Assembly (NCBI RefSeq): GCF_008831285.2
Contig: NC_045143.1
Span: 23,996,302-24,060,301 of the forward strand
Reading direction: 5' to 3'
Source: Nymphaea colorata
Lineage: Eukaryota; Streptophyta; Magnoliopsida; Nymphaeales; Nymphaeaceae
Length of the DNA: 64,000 nucleotides
Shown: positions 36,390-48,800 of the stretch, piece by piece
Position numbering within the stretch: position 1 is the first letter of the stretch
Layout: the number at the start of each line of letters is the position of its first letter
Notes under the pieces: model-generated
Told to the model about the DNA's origin: nothing
Seen by the model: only the letters and a program-made list of their open reading frames with translations
Database searches by the model: none
Translations under genes and position numbers: made by a program

Positions 36390-37960
36390 GATCCTTTTAT
36401 CTCCTAAGTTAGAGTTCACTTGCACCCATAACATGGCCAAATATGAAGCTATGATTCATGGGTTGAGGATGTTGTTGGACTTCAAAGTCAAAAGGGTTCA
36501 TTCCATGTTAATCATGAACCAGGTAAATGAACAGTGGAAGGTCAAGAACACAAATTTGGTGTCATATAGGTGGCTACAAGGCATTTGTTCAATAATTTGA
36601 AGAATTTAAGCTCTTCCATGTCAATAGAGAACTCAATCACTTTGTGGATGGTTTGGCCAGGGTCAGCTGTCACATTCAAAAAATTGCCGAATTTATGTAG
36701 AGATTTTGAAGTTGGGAGACTCACCTGCCAACATTTGAACCGCAAAAACACATCAACCAAGTTGAGTCAAAAGAAGCACCTTGGTACCAGAACGTGAAAA
36801 ATTGTGTGAAACTAGGGGAATTCCTTCCTGAGATGCCAAGGAAGGAGAATGTTGCATCTCACAAAATGTCCATGAGATATTTTTGTCTTATTCATGGTCT
36901 TGTACAGGAGAGGCTTTAACTTAGAATATTTTAGATGACTTGCTAAGTACTAGGCACATGAGTGATCAAGGTGGCACATGAAGGGACTTGTGGTGGCCAC
37001 ATCCGCTACCAAACCTTGGTTAAAGTACTAGTCATTACTGGTTGACTATGTAACATGACTATTACAAGCATGTGAAGAATTGGTTAAAATTCCAAATGCA
37101 TGCTTTATTCATGCATTAGTTGCTTATCTACATTTACTGGTGTTGTCATGACCCTTCTTAATATAGGCATTTGATGTAGTTGGCCTAACATTAGTATCCA
37201 ATGGGTACAAATATTTTATGGCAGCTATGGGATACTTCACTAGGTGGGTAGAAGCTGTCATGTCGAAAACTATTGAAGGAAAGAATGTGGTACTATTCAT
37301 CCACTATAACATTCTCTACAAATTTGAAGTGCCCCATGTTATTATTTCAAGTAATGGTACTCACTTCAAGAATGAGAGGATGTGGGATTTCTGCACCAAA
37401 ATGATTAAGCACCATTTTTTCACTTGTAGCCTCAAGGATTGGCCTAGCTGAGGCCACAAAGAAGATCCTAATCAAAATTCTAGAAATAGCCATGGAAATG
37501 GGCCATGATTGGCATGAAATGATCCATGTTATTTTGTGACCTTATAGAACCACTAACAAAATTCTCACCAATGTCACACTAGTAGAACTTGTATATGGCA
37601 CTGATTGAGTGTTGTCACTACACATGCAAAAACTAGCCCTAAAGTTCACATCAGACTACAAGCAGATGAGCATGCAAAGGTTTATTGACAAAGAATCACC
37701 TATCAATTTGTCAAATCTATCATGGAACACAAGTTTAATGTAAACAAAATGGGCCTCAAGTCAACTAATGTGTAGAAAAATCAACCACGAGGGTACCAAC
37801 TTATGATGGATTATATGTGATCAGGGAAGTTCTTCCTAGCAACTTTGATCATCTAATCAACGTTGATGATGTAAAATGTCTAGACCTTGTAAACATTCTT
37901 CATCTAAAGAAATTTTCATGTTTAGACATTATTCTTCAACAAAATTGATTTTCATTGATG
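36390..37960 (+). pseudogene. Tat-like Ty3-gypsy RNase H and integrase relic
   Basis: An RNase H with plant Tat-type wording occurs at 36400-36690: NMAKYEAMIHGLRMLLDFKV, MNQVNEQWKVKN, and FHVNRELNHFVDGLARV in another frame. Integrase follows at 37160-37610: AFDVVGLTLVSNGYKYFMAA, GYFTRWVEAVMSKTIEG, VPHVIISSNGTHFKN, then GLAEATKKILIKILE, GHDWHEMI and YRTT. The DDE core is damaged: the second Asp of the usual ISDNGTQF block is Ser. The C-terminal tail (YVIREVLPSNFDHLINVDDVKC-like, across frames) ends near 37960. Frames are broken by many stops. A 31-bp array follows directly. Confidence 0.8.
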
Positions 37961-38029
37961 ACTAGACTCACTATCTTTCTCTTCTGCTCTTTCATTCTTT
38001 CTTGTGTGACTTTGACCTTAATTTGTCAC

Positions 38030-39310
38030 CCTATGCTAGGGCATTAGGATCACTGCAAAATTTTCTAAAAACTTTCCAAAATGTTTTGCAAAGGAAAGAA
38101 AGAGCAAACGATTTTGAACTTTTAAAACCCTCAAGTAATTTATCAGAACTTTTAGAATGATGGAACTTTTAAAACTTTGGAACTTTGGAGCCTTTGAACT
38201 TTCAAAAATTCTGAAACTTTCAAACTTTGGACTTCTATAATTGGGGCCTTTGGAACCTCAGAGCTTTAAGAACTTTCAAAATGTAAAACTCTGGAATTTA
38301 CTTTTAAAAGCCTGCCCAGCAAATTGAACTCCACGGAACTTTTCAAAACTTGTGAATTCAAACTTTTCATGCATAGATCTTTTGGAACATGTGCTTTTCA
38401 TATACAGAGCTTTTGAAATTTGGCTTTTCATGCACAAAACTTTTGAACTCAAGTTTTCCTCATTCAGAATTTTGGAACTTGTGATTTCATGCACTGAACT
38501 TTTGAACTTGTGCTTCTTGTGTATACAACTTTTGGAACTCGTGTTTTTTGCGTACACAAACTTTTGAACTCTTGTGAGACAAAACTCGACATCCACATAC
38601 TAAATTATGCTTTGTAACAAACTTTTGAACTCCTGCATAACCGAATTCACACGTCAATGCACTGAACTTATACTTTGCCACACTACACTCTTGCTTTGAT
38701 GCACCAAACTCATGCTCTAGTGTAGTGGACTCACACTTTTGTGCCCCGAATTCATGCATCAGTACCCTGAACTCTTATTGCAATGCATTGAACTTGTGTT
38801 ACAGCACACCGAACTCACTTATTGCATTAGGACAAACTTTTGTGTATAGAACTTGCACTTCGGCATATGGAACTCGTACTTAGTGACATGGAACTCTCAC
38901 ACCTCGATGTACAGAACTCATGCTTTATGCACACAGCTTGGCACAAGGAACTCATACCAAGTACATGAAATCGACATTTCAGAGCATAGAACCCATACAT
39001 TAGCACATGGAGATTTTAAGAACTCTTATAACTTTCAAAACTCTTGCTTTTGCAAAAACATTAATATATAGAAGCTTTTGAACATAGTTCCATTGTTTGA
39101 TGAAAAGACAACGTAAAACTTTCGAACTTGGCATCCTACATGAGAACATGTTCTCGTGACTTTGATGTCTTTTCAAGAGAAGAATAATTCCTAATTCTTG
39201 TTAATGGCAATCAAAACTGAAGATCTTAATAGGACCATAATATGAGATGAGAAAAAAACTCAATGAAAGTGAGGGAGTCAAAGTTTAGGAAATAATGATA
39301 TGAATTCATT
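38030..39310 (+). repeat. degenerate ~31-bp tandem array, copy 2, with conserved flanks
   Basis: From about 38100 to 39080 units of 28-32 bp repeat, of the form GTGCTTTTCATGCACA followed by GAACTTTTGAACTC. The flank before the array (38030-38110) and the flank after it (39080-39310, for example AATTCCTAATTCTTGTTAAT then TGAAGATCTTAATAGGACCAT) align with the reverse complement of 12400-12460 and 10840-11050. The array sits just after integrase, so it is in the 3' untranslated part of a Tat-like element. Tandem repeats in that position are known for this lineage. Confidence 0.75.
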
Positions 39311-40320
39311 CAAGCAAAGGGCTAGCGGAATTTCCATGGGAATAATGATATGAATTCATTCAAGCAAATCAAGCAAGATGACAGAAAGTGAGTGTTGAGA
39401 GATAGGCTCGGGGCTAGTGTAGTTGTTCCTTCAAGTCAGTACTCAAGACTACCAAGTAAGCATAAAGCTTGATTTGCATCCATTTTATGAAGCTAGGACT
39501 TATGAACTTTTGTCTAGTGAGTGTTAGAGAAGTCTTTTGAACTCGAGCAAGTAAGTCTGAAATACGTTCTACAACTGGTACCTTAAAGTCAATTGGTTTG
39601 AGAACTGTCGTCCCAAAGCCTACTATAGATTCAACAGAAAACCTGATACGACATGACATTGCACATGACAAACCTATGCATATCCACCAAAGCAGTGGAA
39701 TTGTGTATTAGCTTTTGGGGTGGTAAGATATCCACCAAAGGTGAGGGTTGGAGTGAAAATAGTCAAAAGAATAATGTCAAAAGTAGAAAGAAAAAGTCAA
39801 TGCAATCCAAATCATGAAGAAAAAGAAAATTAAAAAGAAAGGAAAAAGAAAATAAGCACGGAAAATAGCACGTACCTGAAATAACAAGAACTGGTTAGAT
39901 CAAAGATTCCGTATAGAAACCATAAAGTCTATTTGCAACTATGAGAAAATCAAGCTAGTGACTCCTATGAGATTCCTTATGACATTGAAAATAATTCCTC
40001 CAAGCTTATATCGTGGAAATGAATGGAAATTCACCCTAGAAAGGGTGATGACAATAAGGAAGATTCTAATTCCAAAGGATATCGAGTGATCGGGCATATT
40101 TTCTTCATGAGTTTAAATCTAAGGCGAGCGGAACTTTGACATCAAATGACCAACTTTTCAAAAACCTTTGATGGAACTCATCCCAAAGAAGGAAATCTTC
40201 TAGTTTAAATTATGTTTTAAGTCAAACATTTGGGAACAAGGTACCAGTTTTTCAAATTGAGTATGATTTCTAAGCACTAGAAGACTCATCCTTGTGCATG
40301 ATGGTCTGAAAACCATATAA
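39310..40320. other. sequence downstream of the array, probable element tail or LTR
   Basis: Contains a 28-bp direct duplication (AATAATGATATGAATTC plus TTCATTCAAG) at about 39293 and 39342. No coding region is recognised. Confidence 0.35.
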
Positions 40321-41111
40321 GGTTGTGTTTGATAGCCCTTGATATTAGATCCGGGGCTGATTTTATGCCTTCTGATCCTAGATCCGAGGTTCTGAAATGC
40401 CAGGTTTTACAACCTCATGTTTGATTTGCTTTTCCCTTCATCTCCTCTCTCTCTCTCATCCGAAAGAGCAGGTCCAACATCTCTCTTCCTCATGACTCTC
40501 CAACGAACTCCCACCAATCATGGCATCCCTCACAAGGTCGGTCGGTTGGTCGTTCTCTCTCTCTCTCTCCCTTCCTCCTCTCACTCTCTCTCTCTCTCTC
40601 GCTCTCTCTCTTGCTCACATGTTCAACCAACAAGAATAAAGAGCTTAGAGCCCTTTGATCTGACCAGGAAAAAGAGGGCTTCAAAGCCCTGTTCAGCCAG
40701 CTCGAAGAAGGGCTTCAAAGCTCCTATTTTTACTGTACAAAAAGAGGGCTTTGATGCTCTCCTTCTTCATCAGAAAAGGAAGCTCCAGAGTCCCCTTTTC
40801 CAGCAACAACTAGGGGCTTCATGGTCCTCCCAACTGTCATAAAAGTGTCTCCAGCTCTTGGACTGTTGAGAGAGAGAGCCTCAAGATGATGCCTATGGGT
40901 GCCATCTAGGGGGCGTGGGCACACTGTTCCCACCATAGCCTCCCACGCTGATCTCAAATTTCTGGTAGAGGTCGGACCAACTCCCCCTCTTAAAATTCAT
41001 GGATTTTGAGGATCTGAAATCCAATGATTTAAGTTTATAAGTTGGATAATGTTGTGGATTTCTCAACAGAAGTGAGGTCTGACCTAAGATCCACAACTAT
41101 CAAACACAACC
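40321..41111. mobile_element. 791-bp element with perfect 15-bp terminal inverted repeats
   Basis: The left end GGTTGTGTTTGATAG (40321-40335) is the exact reverse complement of the right end CTATCAAACACAACC (41097-41111). Similar GATCC/AGATCC wording lies inside each end (GATCCTAGATCCGAGG and CTAAGATCCACAA). The core holds a large CT microsatellite and repeated GGGCTTCAAAGC/GGGCTTTGATGC motifs. The GGnTGTGTTTG start resembles PIF/Harbinger or hAT MITEs, but the flanks (TAA left, CAA right) do not settle the superfamily. A 141-codon frame inside is low-complexity. Confidence 0.75.
40556..40617. repeat. CT-rich microsatellite
   Basis: Interrupted (CT)n within the 791-bp inverted-repeat element. 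Confidence 0.85.
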
Positions 41112-41387
41112 CAAGTGTTTTCGAAAACTAGAAGCACTTACTTGCAACGGCATTTTATTTTTTGAAACTTTGTAGTGTTTTTGTTTGTCACTAAATCGGT
41201 TTTTTATTGGCTTTGTAGCAATGATAAACAATAGAAGCCCATTGATGAAGGGTTTTTAGCGAACTGAAACCCTCGACCAGGGTTTCAAGAACTAGAGAGA
41301 GAGAGAGAGAGAACAGAGGACAGCTGGAGCAACATATTGACGAAGAATGAAATGGAGGAGGGTGGAAGAAGAGAGAGAAAAATAAGT

Positions 41388-41420
<33 letters not shown>

Positions 41421-41907
41421 CCTCGGGAGGTGAGATCCGAACCCCCTATAGATCTGGGGAAGGGTGTATTGCTTTCTAAACCAACCATCTCTGCAAGTGA
41501 CCGGCGGGAATCCCTCCAAAGCCCATTCGGCCTAGGACACGATTCTGGGTTACAAGACCACCAAGGGCATAAGGGCATGGTTTGGTGCGATTAAGGATTG
41601 TATGGCAGGGTGGTTTGAAATGGTTTGGATATATGTTTGGGTGAGGAGTGTCTTATGTATCGCTGCAAGTTGTATTAAGCCACACTTATCTTGTTAGAAT
41701 TTTGTAGTAGGCTGAAAGACTTGGGCGGGATTTAACCTCACTTGTACCACCAGCCTATTGGGAATTTGTGTGGGGTGACTGTCCGGCCGGGAAACTCATA
41801 TTGTAATTAATAATTATTTTATCTACGTCAGAATCTCCAAGATCTTGGGAGTAGCTTCAACTGCCGAAGGTGCTATTTCTGTCCCAGTCAAGACCGAGCC
41901 TAACAGT

Positions 41908-41919
41908 TGGTATCAGAGC
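41908..41919 (+). promoter_or_regulatory. gypsy primer binding site
   Basis: TGGTATCAGAGC, exact plant initiator tRNA-Met type PBS, a few bases after the presumed LTR end (CCTAACA). Confidence 0.85.
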
Positions 41920-42127
41920 GGTTGGAGAGGCCTATTGATTGCTGGAATTCTCTCAGTGAAGAACTCAATCCAGCCGGTTATTGGCATATTTAAGTTGGTA
42001 TTTTCGAGGCAGCATAGACTCAGTTTTGGGGACAGTATAGTCTCAGGTTTACGGCAGCATCTTGGTGATATTTTCAGTTTTATTCAGCTTTGTTTGAGTT
42101 GATTCTATAGCGTGTAAAGGCAAAACC

Positions 42128-43160
42128 ATGGAGGTTGAAGCCCCATTTGTTGAGGAGAAGAGTGTGATGCCTGAGGGAGTTAAACAAAACCGTGAGCATG
42201 GTGATCACTCCAAGAAGGATAATGAGCTAGGAGAAATTCAAGAACAACTAGCCTACACTGTGGAGTTCACGAAAAAGATGACCCACTCATTTCAACAACA
42301 AATCCAGCAATTGGATGCCCTAGAAAATCAAAATGAAAAACCAAGATCCCACACTTCTTCATACTATAGGAGGCATGATCCAATTGGACCCATTCGTGCC
42401 ACCTTCATTGAGGATGATAGGATGGCCACTAGCCAAATAAGAGGTGAGCCAGCCCCACCACAACCCCAACATCACACCCACACCCATGTGAGAGAGCCAC
42501 GAGAGGCAGCCCCATTAACAAGTGGGAGAGAGGAACCACAAGATTGGGTACACACTTGGGTGAGCGAGCAAGAAGAGCCGTGGGGGAGAGATCAACCCAA
42601 GAGACTATGAGAGACTTTATTCTTGGGGAGGGACAACGTAGAGGCAGACCTATGAGAAATGGAGATCAAAATAGTATGGGATACAACCGTGACATTGGGC
42701 ATATACATATACCAAATAGAAGACCAAGGCATGAGGGTGAACAATATCAAGAGAGAAGGGGTAGGAACCACGATGAACCCTGACTCCCAAATCTCAAAAT
42801 AGATTTTCCAAGGTTCAATGGCAAGAAGGCACAAGATTGGATTTTTAAAGCTGAACAATACTTCTTATGCCAGAACGTTCACGAGGAACAAAAGGTGTTA
42901 CTAGCCATTATGTATTTCGATGATGAAGGCCTTCAGTGGTATAGGTGGTTGGACCATGTCCAAGGGGAGAACATATGGCTAAATTTGAAAATGAGCTTCT
43001 TTTACATTTTGGAGAAACATCCTTTGTGAATTATGAGGTCGAGTTGAAGGACCTCAAGCAGACGTCTATGGTACAAGAGTGCCAAAGTTGCTTTGAGAAC
43101 CTAGCATGTATGGTTCGGGGATGGCTTGATGACGCCTGGATTTCAAACTAGGGGACTATT
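42128..43160 (+). pseudogene. gypsy gag remnant
   Basis: The ATG at 42128 opens a 160-codon frame with a charged, Gln-rich helical part (EIQEQLAYTVEFTKKMTHSF). After a frameshift the capsid domain appears at 42785-43010: PNLKIDFPRFNGKKAQDWIF, KAEQYF, GLQWYRW and NIWLNLKMSFF, the Retrotrans_gag wording. It would assemble the element's particle. It is broken by at least one stop and two frameshifts. Confidence 0.8.
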
Positions 43161-43171
43161 CTAAGCCAACG

Positions 43172-44197
43172 GTGACAAACATGAAGGCATCCCATGCGGC
43201 CATCAGATCTGGACCAAAACCCTCTTTTCAGATGACTCCCAAGACGAATTATATTAGTCAGAAAGAACATGGAGAAAGAATTAAAAACAACTTATGCTTC
43301 ACGTGCAATGAAAAATGGGAAAGGGCGCATAAATGTAAGCATTTTCAGCTATTCGTGGTGAAGGATGAAAGTGATGAAGAGGACGAAATCCCAACCTCTA
43401 GCGATGAGAGTGTAGGAGATCTAGGGTCCAAAACGGATCAAGAATTGTTGAATGAGGTGGATGGATTATGTCGTACCCTCACCAACCCAGATGGGTCTAA
43501 CTCAATGAAGATACTTGGAAAGATTAGCAGTCACAAGGTTATGGTATTGTTAGATACCAGCTCAACTCATAATTTTATGAGTACTACCACAGCCCAATCC
43601 ATTGGGAAGAGGATGACACCTCAATCCACTTTGCAAGTGACGCTTGGTGACGGGTCAAGTTTGACTTGCAATGAAGTATGTAGAGGCATTGAGCTGATTA
43701 TGCATAAAGTACCATTCCAAGTAGATTTGTTCGTTCTTCCTATCAGGGGTGTGGATATAGTCTTGGGTATCCAGTGGATGAAAACCCTAGGAAAGATAAC
43801 GTGGGACTTCGAAAACATGTCCATGTCCTTTCTTAAGGAAGATGGAGAAGGACAAGTTACATTAGAGGCTGTTAAGTCAGATGTGGATCCCAAATCAGCT
43901 TTGAGGGCATTAACAGTTAACCAACCAGCCTTCTGGTTAGTCTCCATGGCAGCAGATGTAATACCCACGATTGAGGTAGAGGAAGAGGTTCCTAAAGAGG
44001 TACAGCATGTGTTGTCTGAGTTCCCCGATATTCTTGATGAGCCCAAGGGACTCCCATCGAGGAGGGTGTATGATCTTCAAATCACGTTAACCCACAGTAC
44101 AAAACCGGTTAATGTGAGGCCATACAGATACGGGTATGCCCAAAAGTCAGAGATAAAAAGATTGATCAAGGAAATGCTAGAGAGTGGTATTATTTGA
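43172..44197 (+). pseudogene. gypsy zinc knuckle, protease and RT start (341-codon open piece)
   Basis: The longest open frame in the window. The zinc knuckle is at residues 42-55 (CFTCNEKWERAHKC), followed by an acidic linker. The aspartic protease is at about 120-210 with KVMVLLDTSSTHNFMS, where the active-site DSG/DTG reads DTS, then VDIVLGIQWMKTLGKITWDF. The RT N-terminus (VRPYRYGYAQKSEIKRLIKE, ending LESGII) runs into a stop at 44195. The RT continues in frame after this single stop. The altered protease active site suggests inactivity. Confidence 0.85.
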
Positions 44198-45340
44198 CAA
44201 AGCAGTAGTCCATTTTCCTCCCCTGTACTCCTAGTGAAGAAAACGGATAACATGTGGAGATTTTGTGTGGACTACAAGGCTTTGAATGAAGCCACAATGA
44301 AGGACCGTCAGCCGATACCCATAATAGATGAATTATTGGATGAGCTTACAAGGGCATCAATATTTTTCAAATTGGATCTAAGGGCTGGATACCACCAAAT
44401 CCATATGGAGTAGGGGGACATCCCTAAGACAGAATTCAGGACGCACAATGGGCATTATGAGTTTCTAGTTATGCCCTTTGGGTTGACAAATGCACCTGCC
44501 ACTTTTTAGAGGTGCATGAATGACATTTTCCAATAGTACTTTAGGGATTTCATGCTAGTATTCTTTGATGATATATTAGTATACAGCTGAAATGTTAAGG
44601 AGCATGTTAGGCACCTAAGAAGGTTTTACAAATCCTTTGAGAACACACTTTCTATGCAAAGATGTCCAAATGCAGTTTTGCACAACCTTCGATTGGGTAC
44701 TTAGGCCATATTGTTCAAAGGATGGTGTATGGGCAGATCTTGAGAAACACATAGCTATGGAGAAATGGCCTTTGCCTAAAGACCCAAGAGGGCTTAGGGG
44801 ATTCTTGGGTCTAACTGGTTATTATAGACACTTTATCCAAGGTTATGGATCTATCGCATCTCCCTTGACCCATATGTTGAAGAAGGGAGAATTCGTTTGG
44901 ACTGAGAAATCATGAGGAGCCTTTGAGAAGTTGAAAACAGTCATGCTTTCAGCCCCAGTTCAAACTCTACCAGATTTTTCCAAAGAATTCACGGTAGAAA
45001 CAGATGCTAGTGACATGGGAGTAGGCGCGGTACTCAATTAGGGAGGACATCCCATCGCCCTTATGTCAAAGGCCTTGACCAACCGAGCTAAGCTCTTGTC
45101 CACATAGGAGAAAGAGCTCCTAGCAAATGTTTTAGCCTTGGAAAAGTGGAGGCTATATTTGATCGGGCAAAGATTTGTTGTAAGAACTGATCAAAATAGC
45201 CTCAAATACATGTTCAAGCAACGCGTATCTACCCCAATCCAACAAAGGTGGCTTGCGAAACTCTTGGGGTATGATTTCACCATTGAGTAAAGAGAGGGCC
45301 CGAGAATAAGGCTACAGACTCTCTATCACGTATGAGTGAA
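44198..45340 (+). pseudogene. gypsy RT and RNase H remnant
   Basis: RT blocks follow directly: [67 protein letters not shown] and the catalytic FFDDILVYS. The connection has LRGFLGLTGYYRHFIQGYG. RNase H has [43 protein letters not shown] and VVRTDQNSLKYMF. It ends with ADSLSRM-like text near 45340. Several codons that should be Gln or Trp are now TAG, pointing to C-to-T decay at methylated sites. Confidence 0.85.
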
Positions 45341-45625
45341 CACGTCATGACTTTACTCACCTCAAACCACATCAAGGGCAGCTACCTAGATCCATTGAGC
45401 ATATGCCAAACTAGGAGCCTACCCCTTACTGAATCCTTAGACATAGATATATACCCCGGAATGGGCATCACAGGCACAAAGTCCTTGTAGAATGGGAGGG
45501 TCCAGGTAGGGGCACCTCATGGAAGGAGAAAGAGAGAGAGAGGAGGGGGAAGGTCGGTTGACGACTGCATAAGGCCGACCCTGATTTTTTGGTGTCAAAA
45601 AAAAAACCAATGGAAAGAGGGTTTC

Positions 45626-45726
45626 TGTCGACAATAGAAGCCCTTTGAGTCAAGGGTTTTCAGCGAACTGAAACCCTCGATGAGAGCTTTCGGCACACTG
45701 AAACACTCGACAAGGGTTTCAAGAAC

Positions 45727-45764
<38 letters not shown>

Positions 45765-45840
45765 AGAGGACAGTTGGAGCAACATATTGACAAAGAATGA
45801 AATAGTGGAGGGTGGAGGAAGAGAGAGAAAAATAAGTGAA
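45626..45840 (+). repeat. truncated 3' LTR of the gypsy element
   Basis: About 215 bp matching 41222-41400, with a (GA)n tract at 45727-45761 and a small extra duplication (ACTGAAACCCTCGA/ACTGAAACACTCGA). Homology stops at about 45840. Confidence 0.7.
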
Positions 45841-45844
45841 CAAA

Positions 45845-48800
45845 GAGAAAACTCGTCTGACGAATATTTATACACGTTAAAGAATTTTTCATTTCGGGCC
45901 ATTACTTTAGATAAAATTATAAAATGATGGTGCTCAACCAAAGGACATCATGACGCCACGACTTTTCTCATATTCCAGAAAATGGTCCACATTCCAAAAA
46001 AACCGACTCCATGCCCATCAAACATTGGAATATAATTCCCAGTATTTTGATCCGCGCAAGCCAAACACGAAACCATTTTAGGAAATAGCAACGCGTTTCT
46101 AATTCCAGCAATTCCATAATAAAAAATCTAGAATCTCATTCTAAAATTCTGATTCTAGGGAGCAAACTATACCTTGGTGATGCTTAGGCAGCATAACCAT
46201 TCCTAGCTTATGCACCTTCACTCTTGCCAGCCTCTTCGCCAAACCGTGACCCGTTTGTCTCTCTTGTCCTATATTTTTACAACTCGAGCCAAGCTTGGAG
46301 AGGAAAAAAGAAGTTGAAGGAGGATTCTAGGTGTCGAGTACTTGATCAACTTCAAGATTCAAGGAGACCACAACCCAATTTTAAGTAGGTTTGCACCAAA
46401 ATCATGCATAGCATATTAGATTTTAGGGTTTTTTTTTCATAGAGACATAAAATTTTATCTTCTACAACGTATTGATCTCAATTTGTAGATGAATTTCTCC
46501 TAAATCTATGTTTGGGTCATGAAATCATAGATGTATTGTGTGGTTTAATCATTATTCTTACGCATTTTCGTCTAGAGTAGTGTAATTGAGTAATTCCTCT
46601 GGGCATTGGTCAACTTCAATCACATAGCTACTAGTCTTCCTTTTTATTTCCAGCATGTTCCAAACAGTTAGATTTTTTTTCCTATTGTTTCATATTGTAG
46701 CAAGATAGAAACATGTCTGTGGGGGTGTGTATGACTGTTGTCATTGAGTATTGTCATTGTTTTGGCTTAGTTATGGTAGAAATTTAGTGTAGTGATCACC
46801 AACAATTCATAGATTGTCTGGTGATTAGTAGAGATTAGTGATTCCTTGATCATATTTAGTTGAATATATAGTGACTTAAAGTACAAATTGGGGGTCTAGT
46901 GATGAGATAGCAGCCTGTTGCGTATAGGGCTTTTCTAGCCCTTAATCTTCTAAATTTTCTACTAATTGCATAAGTTTTTAGTTTCCATTTGATGTAGCTT
47001 ATGCACATTAGTTTATATTTGATGTTAAAAGAGTTGTTTCTAGTCCATTGTCAGCTTTTTGTCTAAGTCAAATCAGGGATTTTATAATTTCCAGTAAGTT
47101 GTTAGATGCTAGCTGTGTCCAACTTTAATTTCCCTTTTGTTTATTTTAATTTGCATTCAGTTTCAACCTTTACTTGAGGTGCTTTCATATCCATCGGTTA
47201 ACATTAGGTTGCTAGTAACAAATTTTAATTGAATACTTTGTATTTGATTAGATTGAATTAGGGGTTTTGTAGTTTTCAGTAAGCTGGTTGAGGTGGAATT
47301 TGGGTGCATTCTATTGTAAGCAAGTTGGTTCGAATGTTTATTTTCCTATTGAGTTGCTTAGATTTCTAGTTGTAATCTTATTTTGTAGTTAATCTTAGAG
47401 TTTGGACTGCATTAGAGTCATTATACATTTAATTCTATGCCTTTTTTGATGTTTTCCGTTATTTGAGTCTGGTGTAAATAATATTGAGCAATTTTTACTT
47501 TAGATACTTAGTTTAGAGAAATAGGTAATAATATGGAAACATGGGTTCGGCAGCTGATGAGGTCAGCCGGCTAGTGTGGACATGGTTTACAGTAGACTAC
47601 TATAGTGTTCAACTTAAAATCTTATTTTCTTAGTTATATTAATTACTTATCATTCATTTGAATTCATTTTTGAATGCACACGAGTTGTTACTTACTAGTG
47701 TTCTGCACTGGATTTTCTGTTTTTGTTGTAGTATGTGTGCATTCCATCTTATTATTTATTGTGTTCTACTGAAAATTTTGATGTAGTCTAGTATATTAAA
47801 TAGATATTTTAAGTTTAAATCAGTTTTTCAATAAATATTGATTGGTAATAATTAAATGTATTTAATTTGAGTGTATGGACTGCTCTTACTACATTTCAGG
47901 TTGTAGCATTGTTAGTGTGCATATGATTTAGCTTGTTTTTTATTATGTTTTACTGCAAAGTTTGTTGTAGATTGGTAAATTAGATAGTTATATGTTATTG
48001 AAATTGGTTTTTAAGTTAAAACCAATTGTCACTAGAAATATGTGTTCTGTACTTTCAAGTTCTTTGTATCGCTTAAATGCATATTCTCTTGTTCCTACTA
48101 TGTTTTAAATTGTTTTGCTTGAAGTAGTGTTAGAAAAGAAAGTGGTACCTTTAATTATAGTTGAGTTCATTGCAATTTGAGGTTTGTGGTATAGTTTATG
48201 TGTTTTACTTAATTGTTTGTTAAGTTTCCATAGGTTGGATAATTATCTTATATAAATTTACATATTTGAACTATTAATTATTATGCTAGAATTAGTCATA
48301 TGTAGTGTTTTATGCTTGTTATTGTTAGTTATTCTAGTTATTAGTGTAAATTTGTAGATTTGCATATTTTACAGAAGTTTGCCTTATATTCTTTTATGTT
48401 TTATGTAATAGAAATAGGTGTTCAAGTGTTCCAATGGTGTAATTAGTGGTAAATCATTGCTTTAGATGATAGAAATTATCTTCGAGTGTTAGGTTAATGT
48501 TTACGACTATGTTTTAACATAGTAAGAAGTGTATATCTGTAAGTTTATTGCTTTTTATTGTAGTTTTCATTGTAATCCAATGAATTTTCTATAGGAGTGA
48601 ATAATTTGCATGTTTTGATTAAGTACTTAGATTCATATTAGTTTATTATTGTGATTGTAGTTAGTCAATATAAGAACTTGAGAAAGGAACCCATCGGTTG
48701 CTTTCTAGGTGGCTGGTGGCTAGTGGTGTGCAACCAACAATTGCTGGTTGTTAACAATTTATTTTTTTGTGTTTTAGTATAGTTTGTCATTGTTATATTC

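Larger units (their letters stand above)
41222..45840 (+). mobile_element. Ty3-gypsy LTR retrotransposon lacking integrase, truncated 3' LTR
   Basis: 5' LTR (41222 to about 41905), PBS at 41908, gag from 42128, zinc knuckle, protease, RT and RNase H follow in one direction, ending at about 45340. No integrase follows. 280 bp later, at 45626, a copy of the LTR start appears (TGTCGACAATAGAAGCCC versus TGATAAACAATAGAAGCCC at 41222), then the same (GA)n tract and the shared text GGAGCAACATATTGAC...AATGAAAT. This second LTR stops matching at about 45840, so it is truncated. Single stops interrupt several domains but sequence quality is good, so this is one of the younger elements here. Confidence 0.8.

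Noticed and set aside
40417-40842. 141-codon frame inside the inverted-repeat element
   Set aside because: Half is Ser-Leu from the CT microsatellite and the rest is internal repeat. Not a transposase.
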